This document shows positions 1-5,666 of a stretch of DNA of 6,081 bases, piece by piece. The translations under genes and the position numbers were made by a program. The stretch spans positions 1-6,081 of the forward strand of contig CAIZGQ010000682.1 of NCBI GenBank assembly GCA_903932565.1, in the 5' to 3' direction. Positions within the stretch are counted from its first letter, which is position 1. The number at the start of each line of letters is the position of its first letter. The DNA is from an uncultured Hyphomicrobiales bacterium (GTDB lineage Bacteria; Pseudomonadota; Alphaproteobacteria; Rhizobiales; Beijerinckiaceae). Below the pieces are notes generated by a model that did not search any database, was not told the DNA's origin, and saw nothing but the letters and a program-made list of their open reading frames with translations.

Positions 1-47
1 CCTTCTCCCTTGGGAGAAGGTGCCCCGCAGCGCGGGGCGGATGAGGG
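1..47 (+). repeat. REP-like double-hairpin element, left copy
   Basis: This 47-bp element holds two consecutive hairpins. The first (1-20) has a 9-bp stem, CCTTCTCCC paired with GGGAGAAGG, around a TT loop. The second (22-38) has a 7-bp stem, GCCCCGC paired with GCGGGGC, around AGC. It ends in the tail GGATGAGGG. A copy of the same length lies in inverted orientation at 847-893. The sequence resembles the intergenic palindromic repeats spread through many alphaproteobacterial genomes; that link is from general knowledge and was not searched. It sits 47 bp beyond the stop of the minus-strand orphan gene, so it may end or protect that transcript. It begins at the window edge and may extend further left. 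Confidence 0.85.
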
Positions 48-94
48 ATTGTGTGCGCGTTTGATTCGACTCTCGCCAGCAGTAACATCCGATA

Positions 95-667
95 TCAAAA
101 CCTTGGCCGCAAAACGCATCCTATCGCAGTGCTTTTATGTGAATCTTGACTATTACACCTTATTTCCGCGTAGCTTTTTATTTCAATTTGGGGTTCTCCA
201 ATGGTGGGATCACTATCACCGCGCATAAGACCCAGTTTCCTAACGTCGTCGGAAGCAGATTCAGATGTGGCATTAGGATCTAAAGTCATTAGCAAATCTG
301 CAAACTGCCCAATAAAGTGAAAAAGATTCATCGGATCTCCACGGTCCCCACCGATAATTATTGTGGACACTTTCCCTTCGACCTCAGTAATTAATAGCCT
401 CTCTTTAAGGAAAAAATGCCCGTTGGCTATATCCAACGATTTCATTGCGGCTACTGATTTTTTAAAACCGATATCCGAAAACGTGCACTCTGTGTCTTTT
501 CCATACTTTTGGCACTTCGACGTTACATCACCACCATCTCTTCTGAGTTTCGCATCAAAATTTTTAATAAGTTCAGCGGCATTAAATTGAAATGTTTGAG
601 CAAAGGCAAAGGGGGATAATACACAAACAACTCCGATCAATGATAAAAGCAAAAATGTCCTTTTCAT
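95..667 (-). CDS. Small secreted protein of unknown function
   Basis: I do not recognise the family. The 190-residue product starts with a typical Sec signal peptide: basic MKR, a hydrophobic core at about residues 4-19, and a likely signal peptidase I site after AFA at residue 23 (AFA|QTF). The mature protein should be about 167 residues, exported to the periplasm or beyond. It has four cysteines (52, 61, 171, 184), an even number that would allow two disulfides, and no further membrane segment. I chose the ATG at 667 because AGGGGG (675-680) lies 7 bases upstream; a TTG one codon earlier (670) is possible but less likely. Its own promoter, AT-rich codons and lack of functional neighbours suggest an independently transcribed, possibly acquired gene. 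A catalytic role cannot be assigned. The reading frame is intact across the whole length, and with the signal peptide, RBS and promoter this supports a real gene. Confidence 0.72.
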   Translation of the reverse strand: MKRTFLLLSLIGVVCVLSPFAFAQTFQFNAAELIKNFDAKLRRDGGDVTSKCQKYGKDTECTFSDIGFKKSVAAMKSLDIANGHFFLKERLLITEVEGKVSTIIIGGDRGDPMNLFHFIGQFADLLMTLDPNATSESASDDVRKLGLMRGDSDPTIGEPQIEIKSYAEIRCNSQDSHKSTAIGCVLRPRF

Positions 668-674
668 CAATTGG

Positions 675-680
675 CCCCCT
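675..680 (-). promoter_or_regulatory. RBS of the orphan secreted-protein gene
   Basis: Read on the minus strand this is AGGGGG, 7 bases before the ATG at 667. It decides in favour of ATG 667 over the in-frame TTG at 670. Confidence 0.6.
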
Positions 681-692
681 AGAATATTGCAA

Positions 693-723
693 ATTATATA
701 AACTGTTCAAAAAATACTTTCAA
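693..723 (-). promoter_or_regulatory. Sigma70-like promoter of the orphan gene
   Basis: On the minus strand a -35 box TTGAAA (718-723) is followed by TATATA (695-700) at a 17-base spacing, overlapping TATAAT (693-698) at 19 bases. Either gives a near-consensus housekeeping promoter, with transcription expected to start near 685-688. The leader would be only about 20 bases, just enough for the RBS at 675-680. AT-rich DNA yields such matches by chance, but position, spacing and RBS agree. Confidence 0.55.
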
Positions 724-846
724 TTCTATGTCGTGAGAAGAAATCCTAAAATTTATTATCGCTGTACGATTTAATTTCGAGCGAAAATCCAGTCAAACTA
801 TTTAGCCTACTAATTTTTCCGTTTGGGTAATACGCAAACATAACTG

Positions 847-893
847 CCCTCATCCGGCGCGGTCCCCGCGCCACCTTCTCCCAAGGGAGAAGG
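847..893 (-). repeat. REP-like double-hairpin element, right copy
   Basis: This is the inverted copy of the element at 1-47. On the minus strand the first hairpin (893-874) is identical to that of the left copy, with the same 9-bp stem and TT loop. The second hairpin (872-856) has stem GGCGCGG/CCGCGCC around GGA. It differs from the left copy at three stem positions, each matched by a change in the partner base. The tail GGATGAGGG is conserved. It begins 28 bp beyond the prpE stop codon, so prpE transcripts would carry it at their 3' end. No U-run follows, so it is not a classic intrinsic terminator; it could stabilise mRNA ends or act with Rho. Confidence 0.85.
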
Positions 894-921
894 TTCGCAT
901 GGAAAAGTCGCAGCCAGTCGG

Positions 922-2823
922 TCACACACCCTTATGGCGCAAGGCATCCATGATCTCGTCCAGCACGGCGGGATCATCGATAGTCGCTGGCGTTGACCAT
1001 TCATCATGATCGGCGATCTTTTTCATCGTCCCGCGCAGGATTTTGCCTGACCGCGTCTTGGGAAGTCGCTGGACGGTAATCGCGATCTTGAACGCGGCCA
1101 CCGGGCCAATTTTCTCGCGCACCAGGGCCACGAGTTCTTTCTCAATCTCGCTCGGCGGACGATTGACGCCCGTTTTCAACACGACGAAGCCGCAGGGCTG
1201 TTCGCCTTTCAATTCATCCTTGATGCCGATCACGGCGCATTCCGCGACCGCCGGATGGGCTGCGAGAACTTCTTCCATGCCGCCCGTCGACAAGCGATGC
1301 CCAGCCACGTTGATGATGTCGTCGGTGCGACCCATAATGTAGAGATAGCCGTCAGCATCCTTGTATCCGGCATCGGCGGTTTTGTAGTAGCCGGGGAACT
1401 CGGTGAGATAGGACTCGACCATCCGCGCATCATTTTGCCAAAGCGACGGCAACGCGCCGGGCGGCAACGGCAGGCGCACGACAATCGAGCCCATGGTTCC
1501 GTTGGGCAATGGTTTGGCCGCTTCATCCACAATGTCGACGTGGTAGCCCGGCATCGGCACAGTCGGCGAGCCATGCTTGACGGGCAAAATGCCAAGGCCC
1601 ACCGGATTGCCGACAATGCACCAGCCGGTTTCGGTCTGCCACCAATGGTCGATCACCGGCACGCCCAGCACCTCCTCGGCCCATTTCACCGTGTCGGGAT
1701 CAGCGCGCTCACCTGCCAGAAACAGTGTGCGGAATTTGGACAGATCGTAGGTCTTCAGAAGCTTCGCCTGCGGGTCTTCCTTGCGGATGGCGCGAAAGGC
1801 CGTCGGTGCCGTGAACAGCGCCACCACGCCATATTCGGCAATCACACGCCAAAAGGCACCAGCGTCCGGCGTGCCGACAGGCTTGCCCTCATACAGGATC
1901 GCCGTCGCGCCATGCAGCAGCGGGCCATAGACAATGTAAGAATGGCCAACGACCCAGCCGACATCCGAAGCGCCCCACCAGACTTCACCCGGGTTGACGC
2001 CGTAAAGACCATGCATGGTCCATTTCAAAGCGACCATGTAGCCGCCGTTGTCGCGCACGACGCCCTTGGGAATTCCCGTCGTGCCCGATGTGTAAAGCAC
2101 ATAGAGCGGATCGGTTGATTTCACTTCGACGCACGCGGCGGCGCGGCCTTCGTCACGCGCTGCTTTGACGGATCCAGCCCAGTCGTAATCACGACCCGCC
2201 ATCATCGAGGCTTCCGCCTGCGGTCGCTGCAGCATCAGCACAGACTGCGGTTTGGAAACTGAGAGTTCGATCGCCTGATCGAGCAGCGGCTTGTAGGCCA
2301 CAATGCGGCCGGGCTCGATGCCGCAGGACGCGGCCATCACCACCTTGGGCGCGCAATCATCGATACGCGTGGCAAGTTCCTTGGCCGCAAACCCGCCAAA
2401 CACAACAGAATGGATCGCACCAATGCGCGCGCAGGCGAGCATCGCAAAGGCTGCTTCCAGCACCATGGGCATGTAGATGATAACGCGATCGCCCTTCTCA
2501 ACGCCAAGCCCCTGCAGCACAGCGCCCAGCGACTTCACTTCATCGAGCAACTCCGCATAGCTGATCGTTCGCTTTTGATTGGTGACGGGGCTGTCATAGA
2601 TAAACGCCGCCTGATCGCCTCGGCCGTTTGCCACATGGCGATCAACAGCGTTGAAGCAGGTGTTGCACGTCGCGTCGGGAAACCAATGGCCATAGACGCC
2701 GGCCTCGCGATCAAAGATGCGCTGCGGTGGGTTGATCCAGTCAATCTCCTTGGCGGCTTCAGCCCAAAAGGCTTCCGGGTTCTGTTCCCACGCGCTGTAC
2801 ACGTCCGCATACCGGCTGGCCAT
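922..2823 (-). CDS. prpE: Propionyl-CoA synthetase (propionate--CoA ligase)
   Basis: This cytoplasmic enzyme of the ANL adenylating superfamily converts propionate, ATP and CoA to propionyl-CoA through a propionyl-adenylate. The 633-residue length fits PrpE. Visible in order are the N-terminal acetyl-CoA-synthetase-like cap (about 1-60), the P-loop YTSGTTGIPKG (244-254), the PrpE-like stretch VVRDNGGYMVALKW (255-268), DVGWVVGHSYIVYGPL (287-302), WWQTETGW (394-401), the hinge region GRTDDIINVAGHR (498-510) and the C-terminal PKTRSGKILR (588-597). K594 in that last motif is the catalytic lysine, which is the target of regulatory acylation in relatives. LSTGGMEE after the hinge favours PrpE over acetyl-CoA synthetase. 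The ATG start is supported by GGGAGG at 2829-2834. No prpBCD genes lie beside it, so it may feed propionyl-CoA carboxylase elsewhere or serve broader short-chain acid activation. All core motifs are intact. Confidence 0.95.
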   Translation of the reverse strand: MASRYADVYSAWEQNPEAFWAEAAKEIDWINPPQRIFDREAGVYGHWFPDATCNTCFNAVDRHVANGRGDQAAFIYDSPVTNQKRTISYAELLDEVKSLGAVLQGLGVEKGDRVIIYMPMVLEAAFAMLACARIGAIHSVVFGGFAAKELATRIDDCAPKVVMAASCGIEPGRIVAYKPLLDQAIELSVSKPQSVLMLQRPQAEASMMAGRDYDWAGSVKAARDEGRAAACVEVKSTDPLYVLYTSGTTGIPKGVVRDNGGYMVALKWTMHGLYGVNPGEVWWGASDVGWVVGHSYIVYGPLLHGATAILYEGKPVGTPDAGAFWRVIAEYGVVALFTAPTAFRAIRKEDPQAKLLKTYDLSKFRTLFLAGERADPDTVKWAEEVLGVPVIDHWWQTETGWCIVGNPVGLGILPVKHGSPTVPMPGYHVDIVDEAAKPLPNGTMGSIVVRLPLPPGALPSLWQNDARMVESYLTEFPGYYKTADAGYKDADGYLYIMGRTDDIINVAGHRLSTGGMEEVLAAHPAVAECAVIGIKDELKGEQPCGFVVLKTGVNRPPSEIEKELVALVREKIGPVAAFKIAITVQRLPKTRSGKILRGTMKKIADHDEWSTPATIDDPAVLDEIMDALRHKGV

Positions 2824-2828
2824 CTTGT

Positions 2829-2834
2829 CCTCCC
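2829..2834 (-). promoter_or_regulatory. RBS of prpE
   Basis: On the minus strand GGGAGG stands 5 bases before the ATG at 2823. It is a strong Shine-Dalgarno match and fixes the prpE start. Confidence 0.75.
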
Positions 2835-2940
2835 GCCTCTTTCAGTGGCACTTTTTTGCGCCGTGGAATGGGACAACGCAACGCCGCTGGCCTCAGCTTT
2901 TAGACGAAGGCTCCGGTTGAAGATGTGACCCGCCGATTGT

Positions 2941-2968
2941 CTCGCACGCTGAAATCATTTAGCGCGAG
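2941..2968 (+). promoter_or_regulatory. Hairpin covering the TauE/SafE ribosome binding site
   Basis: CTCGC (2941-2945) pairs with GCGAG (2964-2968). After a two-base AC bulge, GCTGAA (2948-2953) pairs with TTTAGC (2958-2963), including one G-U pair, around the loop ATCA. This gives 11 base pairs ending 3 bases before the ATG at 2972. The only Shine-Dalgarno-like sequence, GAGGG (2966-2970), is partly inside the stem, so the folded RNA would hide it. The same inverted repeat could instead be a protein-binding site on DNA. Confidence 0.45.
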
Positions 2969-2971
2969 GGT

Positions 2972-3739
2972 ATGATTACGGATTGGCATTTTTATCTTGT
3001 TGCGATCCCGGCCGTCATTCTGCTGGGATTTTCCAAGGGCGGGTTTCAAGGCATGGGACTTTTGTCCCTGCCGCTGCTGTCGCTGGTGATTCCCCCGCTG
3101 CAGGCTGCGGCGATTCTTCTGCCGGTGCTCATGGTGGGGGACGTTGTTTCCATCTGGTCGTTCCGCAAAACCTGGGACAAGCGCAACCTGATCATTTTCA
3201 TGGTCGGCGGCATGGCCGGGATCGCAGCAGGCGCGCTCTTTGCGGCACATCTCTCCAACGCGGCTGTGCTGGTCGCCGTCGGCGTGATCGCGGTGCTGTT
3301 TGTCCTGCAGAGCTGGCTGAAAAAGACGCCGGCTAGTGCGGCGGCCGTGACGAATCCCCCCGTGGCACCAGGGCTGTTCTGGGCCTTCTGTTCGGGTGTC
3401 ACGAGCTTTGTGGCAAACGCGGGCGCACCACCGTTCCAGATTTACGTGATGCCGCAGAAGCTGTCGCCCGTTGTCTATGCTGGCACCGCATCACTGTTTT
3501 TTGGCGCTGCCAATCTTGTTAAGCTTGTGCTTCTGGCCGGTTTGGGGCAAGTCTCACACGACAATCTGGCGACGTCGGCGGTGCTCTTTCCTCTCGCCCT
3601 GGTTGCGACGATTGGCGGAGTATGGCTTGTGCGCCGGGTTGACGCGGCGCGTTTTTACAAACTCATTTATTGGCTAACCTTGCTGGTTGGGGCAAAACTC
3701 ATATTTGACGGAAGTCGCATGTTGCTGGGCACACTCTGA
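2972..3739 (+). CDS. TauE/SafE-family membrane permease (putative sulfite or organic anion exporter)
   Basis: This 255-residue inner-membrane protein matches the TauE/SafE family (PF01925) in length and layout. About eight hydrophobic segments can be seen, near residues 5-22, 28-56, 72-91, 96-115, 134-150, 168-191, 200-221 and 227-247. The two halves each carry a family-typical element: GFSKGGFQGMG (19-29) early in the first half and FVANAGAPPFQIYVMP (146-161) early in the second. Characterised members move sulfite, sulfoacetate or related anions, but substrates differ widely and nothing in this window points to one. The ATG at 2972 is the only sensible start, since the next Met (28) would remove the first helix. 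Its Shine-Dalgarno GAGGG ends just 1 base before the ATG, which is unusually close, and it is partly folded into a hairpin. It is divergent from prpE; a functional link between them is speculative. Confidence 0.88.
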   Translation: MITDWHFYLVAIPAVILLGFSKGGFQGMGLLSLPLLSLVIPPLQAAAILLPVLMVGDVVSIWSFRKTWDKRNLIIFMVGGMAGIAAGALFAAHLSNAAVLVAVGVIAVLFVLQSWLKKTPASAAAVTNPPVAPGLFWAFCSGVTSFVANAGAPPFQIYVMPQKLSPVVYAGTASLFFGAANLVKLVLLAGLGQVSHDNLATSAVLFPLALVATIGGVWLVRRVDAARFYKLIYWLTLLVGAKLIFDGSRMLLGTL

Positions 3740-3766
3740 AACGCGGCCCAGCGTCGCAAAATTCAA

Positions 3767-3797
3767 CGGCCTGCCGCCTGTGAAGCTGGCAAGGCCG
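3767..3797 (+). promoter_or_regulatory. Intergenic hairpin between the permease gene and sppA
   Basis: CGGCCTGCC (3767-3775) pairs with GGCAAGGCCG (3788-3797) to give a 9-bp GC-rich stem with one bulged A and a 12-base loop. It starts 27 bases after the permease stop codon. No T-run follows, so it is not a standard intrinsic terminator. It may be a Rho-assisted end, an mRNA-stabilising structure or chance in GC-rich DNA. Confidence 0.3.
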
Positions 3798-3840
3798 CCG
3801 CAAGCTGAGTACCAAGCCTTCCTGTAACCAGGTGCACGTA

Positions 3841-4809
3841 ATGACTGACCGGACCGCTGATTATCTGATTGACCGTCGTCGCCTGCGCCGCAAGCTGACG
3901 TTTTGGCGGGTCACGGCCTTCCTTGCGGTCATTGTCGTTGTTGGGGCACTCGGCTGGCGGTTTGCGCGGCAGGGCGTGGGCTTCGAGCACCAGATCGCCC
4001 GCGTCGCCATCGAAGGTTTGATTACGGGCGACAAGGCGACTCTCAAACTCATCAATGATGTGGCCGAGGCCAAATCCGTGGACGCGGTGATTCTGTCCAT
4101 TCAGAGTCCCGGCGGCACGACCACTGGCTCGGACGACGTCTACACTGCGTTGCGTGAACTCTCAGCCAAGAAGCCCACCGTCGCCGTCGTGCGCGGTCTG
4201 GCGGCCTCGGGGGCCTATATTGCCGCACTCGGAGCTGATCACATCGTGGCGGGTGGCAACTCACTCGTTGGATCCATCGGCGTCCTGTTCCAGTTTCCAA
4301 ACTTCACCAAGGTGCTCGATACTGTTGGCGTAAAGGTGGAATCGGTGAAGTCTTCGCCGCTGAAAGCCTCGCCGAATGGTCTTGAGCCCACAACGCCAGA
4401 AGCGCAGGCCGCCCTAGCCTCGCTGGTGGCCGATTCGTACAAATGGTTCAAAGATCTCGTAAAGACCCGTCGCCAATTGTCAGATTCGGAATTGGCTGTG
4501 GTGTCCGACGGCCGCGTCTTCACCGGACGCCAGGGCCTGCCGCTGAAGCTCGTTGATGAATTGGGCGATGAGAAGACAGGCATCGCCTGGCTTGAAAAGA
4601 ACAAGGGTGTCAGTGCCAAGCTCCCCGTGCGCGACTGGAAGCCGGCGGCCGAGAACGGACGTCTTGGTATTCTTGGCGTGACAGCAGACGTCGCCGACTT
4701 GCTTGGTCAGGCAAATCTTGGGACAGTGTTGCGGCAAGCAGAACGATCCAGCGAAAACGCCAGTCTTGATGGACTTTTGGTTCTCTGGCATGCAGACTCT
4801 ATACAATAA
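3841..4809 (+). CDS. sppA: Signal peptide peptidase SppA, short form
   Basis: This membrane-anchored serine protease of family S49 degrades cleaved signal peptides in or at the inner membrane. The product has 322 residues, matching the short bacterial/archaeal form with one protease domain, not the roughly 600-residue E. coli form. A basic N-terminus (RRRLRRK, 12-18) precedes one transmembrane anchor (about 22-39), putting the catalytic domain in the periplasm. The nucleophile Ser123 lies in GLAASGAY (119-126). The general-base Lys175 lies in VKSSPLKASPNG (169-180). SIQSPGG (86-92) and VGSIGVLFQFPN (143-154) are further family signatures. I chose ATG 3841 because AGG (3830-3832) stands 8 bases upstream; the in-frame GTG at 3832 would overlap that RBS. 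It lies 101 bp after the permease gene and 68 bp before ihfB, a pairing common in alphaproteobacteria. The catalytic dyad is intact. Confidence 0.93.
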   Translation: MTDRTADYLIDRRRLRRKLTFWRVTAFLAVIVVVGALGWRFARQGVGFEHQIARVAIEGLITGDKATLKLINDVAEAKSVDAVILSIQSPGGTTTGSDDVYTALRELSAKKPTVAVVRGLAASGAYIAALGADHIVAGGNSLVGSIGVLFQFPNFTKVLDTVGVKVESVKSSPLKASPNGLEPTTPEAQAALASLVADSYKWFKDLVKTRRQLSDSELAVVSDGRVFTGRQGLPLKLVDELGDEKTGIAWLEKNKGVSAKLPVRDWKPAAENGRLGILGVTADVADLLGQANLGTVLRQAERSSENASLDGLLVLWHADSIQ

Positions 4810-4823
4810 TCTTACAATGTGTT

Positions 4824-4857
4824 TTGTGAATGCTTTAGACGATCTTTATTGCATAAT
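4824..4857 (+). promoter_or_regulatory. Candidate ihfB promoter
   Basis: The 68-bp gap between sppA and ihfB is AT-rich against its flanks. TTGTGA (4824-4829) could be a -35 box, with TATTGC (4847-4852) at 17 bases or CATAAT (4852-4857) at 22 bases as the -10. Neither combination is ideal, but a separate promoter would make sense for a nucleoid protein whose level changes with growth. Confidence 0.35.
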
Positions 4858-4877
4858 CTTCTTGGGGGCTCGCCACC

Positions 4878-5168
4878 GTGATTAAATCTGAACTCGTCCA
4901 GCGCATTGCCGAGCGTAATCCGCATCTTTACTTGCGCGATGTCGAGAATATCGTGAACGCAATTCTTGACGAAATCACGGGCGCCCTGGCGCGCGGTGAT
5001 CGTGTCGAATTGCGCGGCTTTGGCGCCTTCTCGGTGAAAAAGCGCGACGCCCGTCTGGGCCGCAATCCACGGACCGGCGAGAATGTCGAAGTTGAAGAAA
5101 AAGTCGTGCCATTCTTCAAGACCGGCAAAGAAATGCGCGAACGGTTGAACGACGGTCAGGATCGCTAA
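4878..5168 (+). CDS. ihfB: Integration host factor, beta subunit
   Basis: This subunit forms the IHF heterodimer with IhfA, which binds specific DNA sites and bends them sharply, acting in transcription, replication and recombination. The 96-residue length is standard. Visible are the helical N-terminal dimerisation part (about 1-40, beginning MIKSELVQRIAERNPHL), VELRGFGAFSV (43-53), the beta-arm tip RNPRTGE (62-68) with the DNA-intercalating proline P64, and the closing segment VPFFKTGKEMRERL (77-90). The start MIKSEL and the pattern NPHLYLRDVENIVNAILDEI are typical of alphaproteobacterial IhfB and separate it from IhfA and HU. Translation begins at a GTG, with GGGGG (4864-4868) 9 bases upstream. 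The GTG is well supported, because it gives the conserved N-terminus and no ATG lies in the right place. Confidence 0.96.
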   Translation: MIKSELVQRIAERNPHLYLRDVENIVNAILDEITGALARGDRVELRGFGAFSVKKRDARLGRNPRTGENVEVEEKVVPFFKTGKEMRERLNDGQDR

Positions 5169-5247
5169 GACCTGACCTGCAACGTGTGTTATTGACCGTC
5201 GAAGGGCCTGTTCCCAGTCGGGCTCTCAAGCTTGGCATCTTGTGCCC

Positions 5248-5252
5248 AGAGG
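5248..5252 (+). promoter_or_regulatory. RBS that sets the start of the LapA-like gene
   Basis: AGAGG stands 7 bases before the ATG at 5260. An in-frame GTG at 5242 would place this sequence inside the coding region and would have no RBS of its own. Confidence 0.6.
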
Positions 5253-5259
5253 TGATGAC

Positions 5260-5598
5260 ATGAAGACCTTTTTGAAATGGCTGCTGCTGGCGCCTCTCAT
5301 CCTGATCGGTCTCGCATTCGCAGTCATCAATCGCCATTTCGTCACCGTTGTTATTGATCCTTTTAACGGCGACATTCCCGGTCTGTCCTTCACGATGCCG
5401 CTGTTTCTGGCGTTGTTCATCGCCGGCGGTGTCGGTGTTGTGCTGGGCAGCTTTGTGACCTGGCTGTCGCAAGGCCGCTATCGCCGCTCAGCCCGCGACA
5501 TGAAAGACGAACTCGCCAACGTGCGTTTACAATCAGACCGTCTGCGCGTCGTGCCGCGCCTGTCCGCACCCGACGACGCAAATCGGACCGCAGCGTAA
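5260..5598 (+). CDS. LapA-domain small inner-membrane protein
   Basis: The product has 112 residues and the layout of the LapA domain family (formerly DUF1049, PF06305). There is a first membrane helix at about 5-23, a short loop with NRHFVTVVIDPF (24-35), a second helix at about 45-68 rich in glycine (GGVGVVLGSF), and a charged cytoplasmic tail (72-112) likely to form a short helix or coiled coil around 78-97. E. coli LapA is about the same size and works with LapB in controlling lipopolysaccharide synthesis. Whether this alphaproteobacterial relative does the same is inference. The start at ATG 5260 follows from the RBS. It lies 91 bp after ihfB and 68 bp before trpF, a conserved order in alphaproteobacteria. 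The tail lacks recognisable motifs. Confidence 0.85.
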   Translation: MKTFLKWLLLAPLILIGLAFAVINRHFVTVVIDPFNGDIPGLSFTMPLFLALFIAGGVGVVLGSFVTWLSQGRYRRSARDMKDELANVRLQSDRLRVVPRLSAPDDANRTAA

Positions 5599-5620
5599 TT
5601 TCAGCAAGCTCATGCCACGT

Positions 5621-5648
5621 TTGCTGCGCTGTTCGCGCGTCGTAAATT
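5621..5648 (+). promoter_or_regulatory. Weak candidate trpF promoter
   Basis: TTGCTG (5621-5626) and TAAATT (5643-5648) are separated by 16 bases in the gap before trpF. The match is modest. No leader peptide with clustered Trp codons and no attenuator are visible in this 68-bp gap. Confidence 0.25.
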
Positions 5649-5666
5649 AAAGTAGAAGCGCGCGTC

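Larger units (their letters stand above)
48..846. other. AT-rich island between inverted REP-like elements
   Basis: The interval between the two REP-like elements is much more AT-rich than the rest of the window. Counting by hand gives 56 G+C in the 180 bases 661-840 (about 31%) and 47 in the 120 bases 361-480 (about 39%). One line of the neighbouring prpE (1441-1500) gives 42 of 60 (70%). The island carries one convincing gene (95-667, minus strand) and its promoter. The 150-odd bases at 695-846 hold no other supported gene. The composition suggests foreign or weakly constrained DNA. No transposase, integrase or attachment site is visible, so mobility is inference only. Confidence 0.6.
2824..2971. 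promoter_or_regulatory. Divergent upstream region of prpE and the TauE/SafE gene
   Basis: These 148 bases must hold the promoters of two genes that point away from each other. I could not pick out a convincing -35/-10 pair for either gene. The clearest structures are the prpE RBS at its left end and a hairpin at 2941-2968 at its right end. Shared control of the two genes is possible but not shown. Confidence 0.5.

Noticed and set aside
592..774. A 60-codon plus-strand open frame over the promoter of the orphan gene
   Set aside because: It overlaps the signal-peptide region and promoter of the better supported minus-strand gene, and I see no RBS or protein feature that supports it.
847..893. 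REP-like element as a classic intrinsic terminator for prpE
   Set aside because: The hairpins are strong, but no T-run follows on the minus strand: the sequence after the second stem is GGATGAGGGCAGTTATG. A role at the transcript end is still possible.
1255..2118. A 287-codon open frame on the plus strand, antisense to prpE
   Set aside because: It lies wholly within the prpE coding sequence, whose product carries every expected motif. The plus-strand product is rich in Arg, His and Ala with no recognisable domain, as expected of a shadow frame in GC-rich DNA.
2410..2928. A 172-codon open frame on the plus strand running across the prpE start into the divergent region
   Set aside because: It is mostly antisense to the N-terminal part of prpE, has no family resemblance and would occupy the shared upstream region.
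4811..4826. A possible IHF-binding site (WATCAANNNNTTR-like) before ihfB
   Set aside because: Only part of the consensus matches (CAA, four bases, TT), and the leading and trailing positions fail, so it is within chance for AT-rich sequence.
5634..5664. A CGCGCG/CGCGCG inverted repeat just before trpF, as an attenuator
   Set aside because: The stem is only six alternating CG pairs with a 19-base loop, there is no leader peptide with Trp codons and no T-run, so it is most likely chance.
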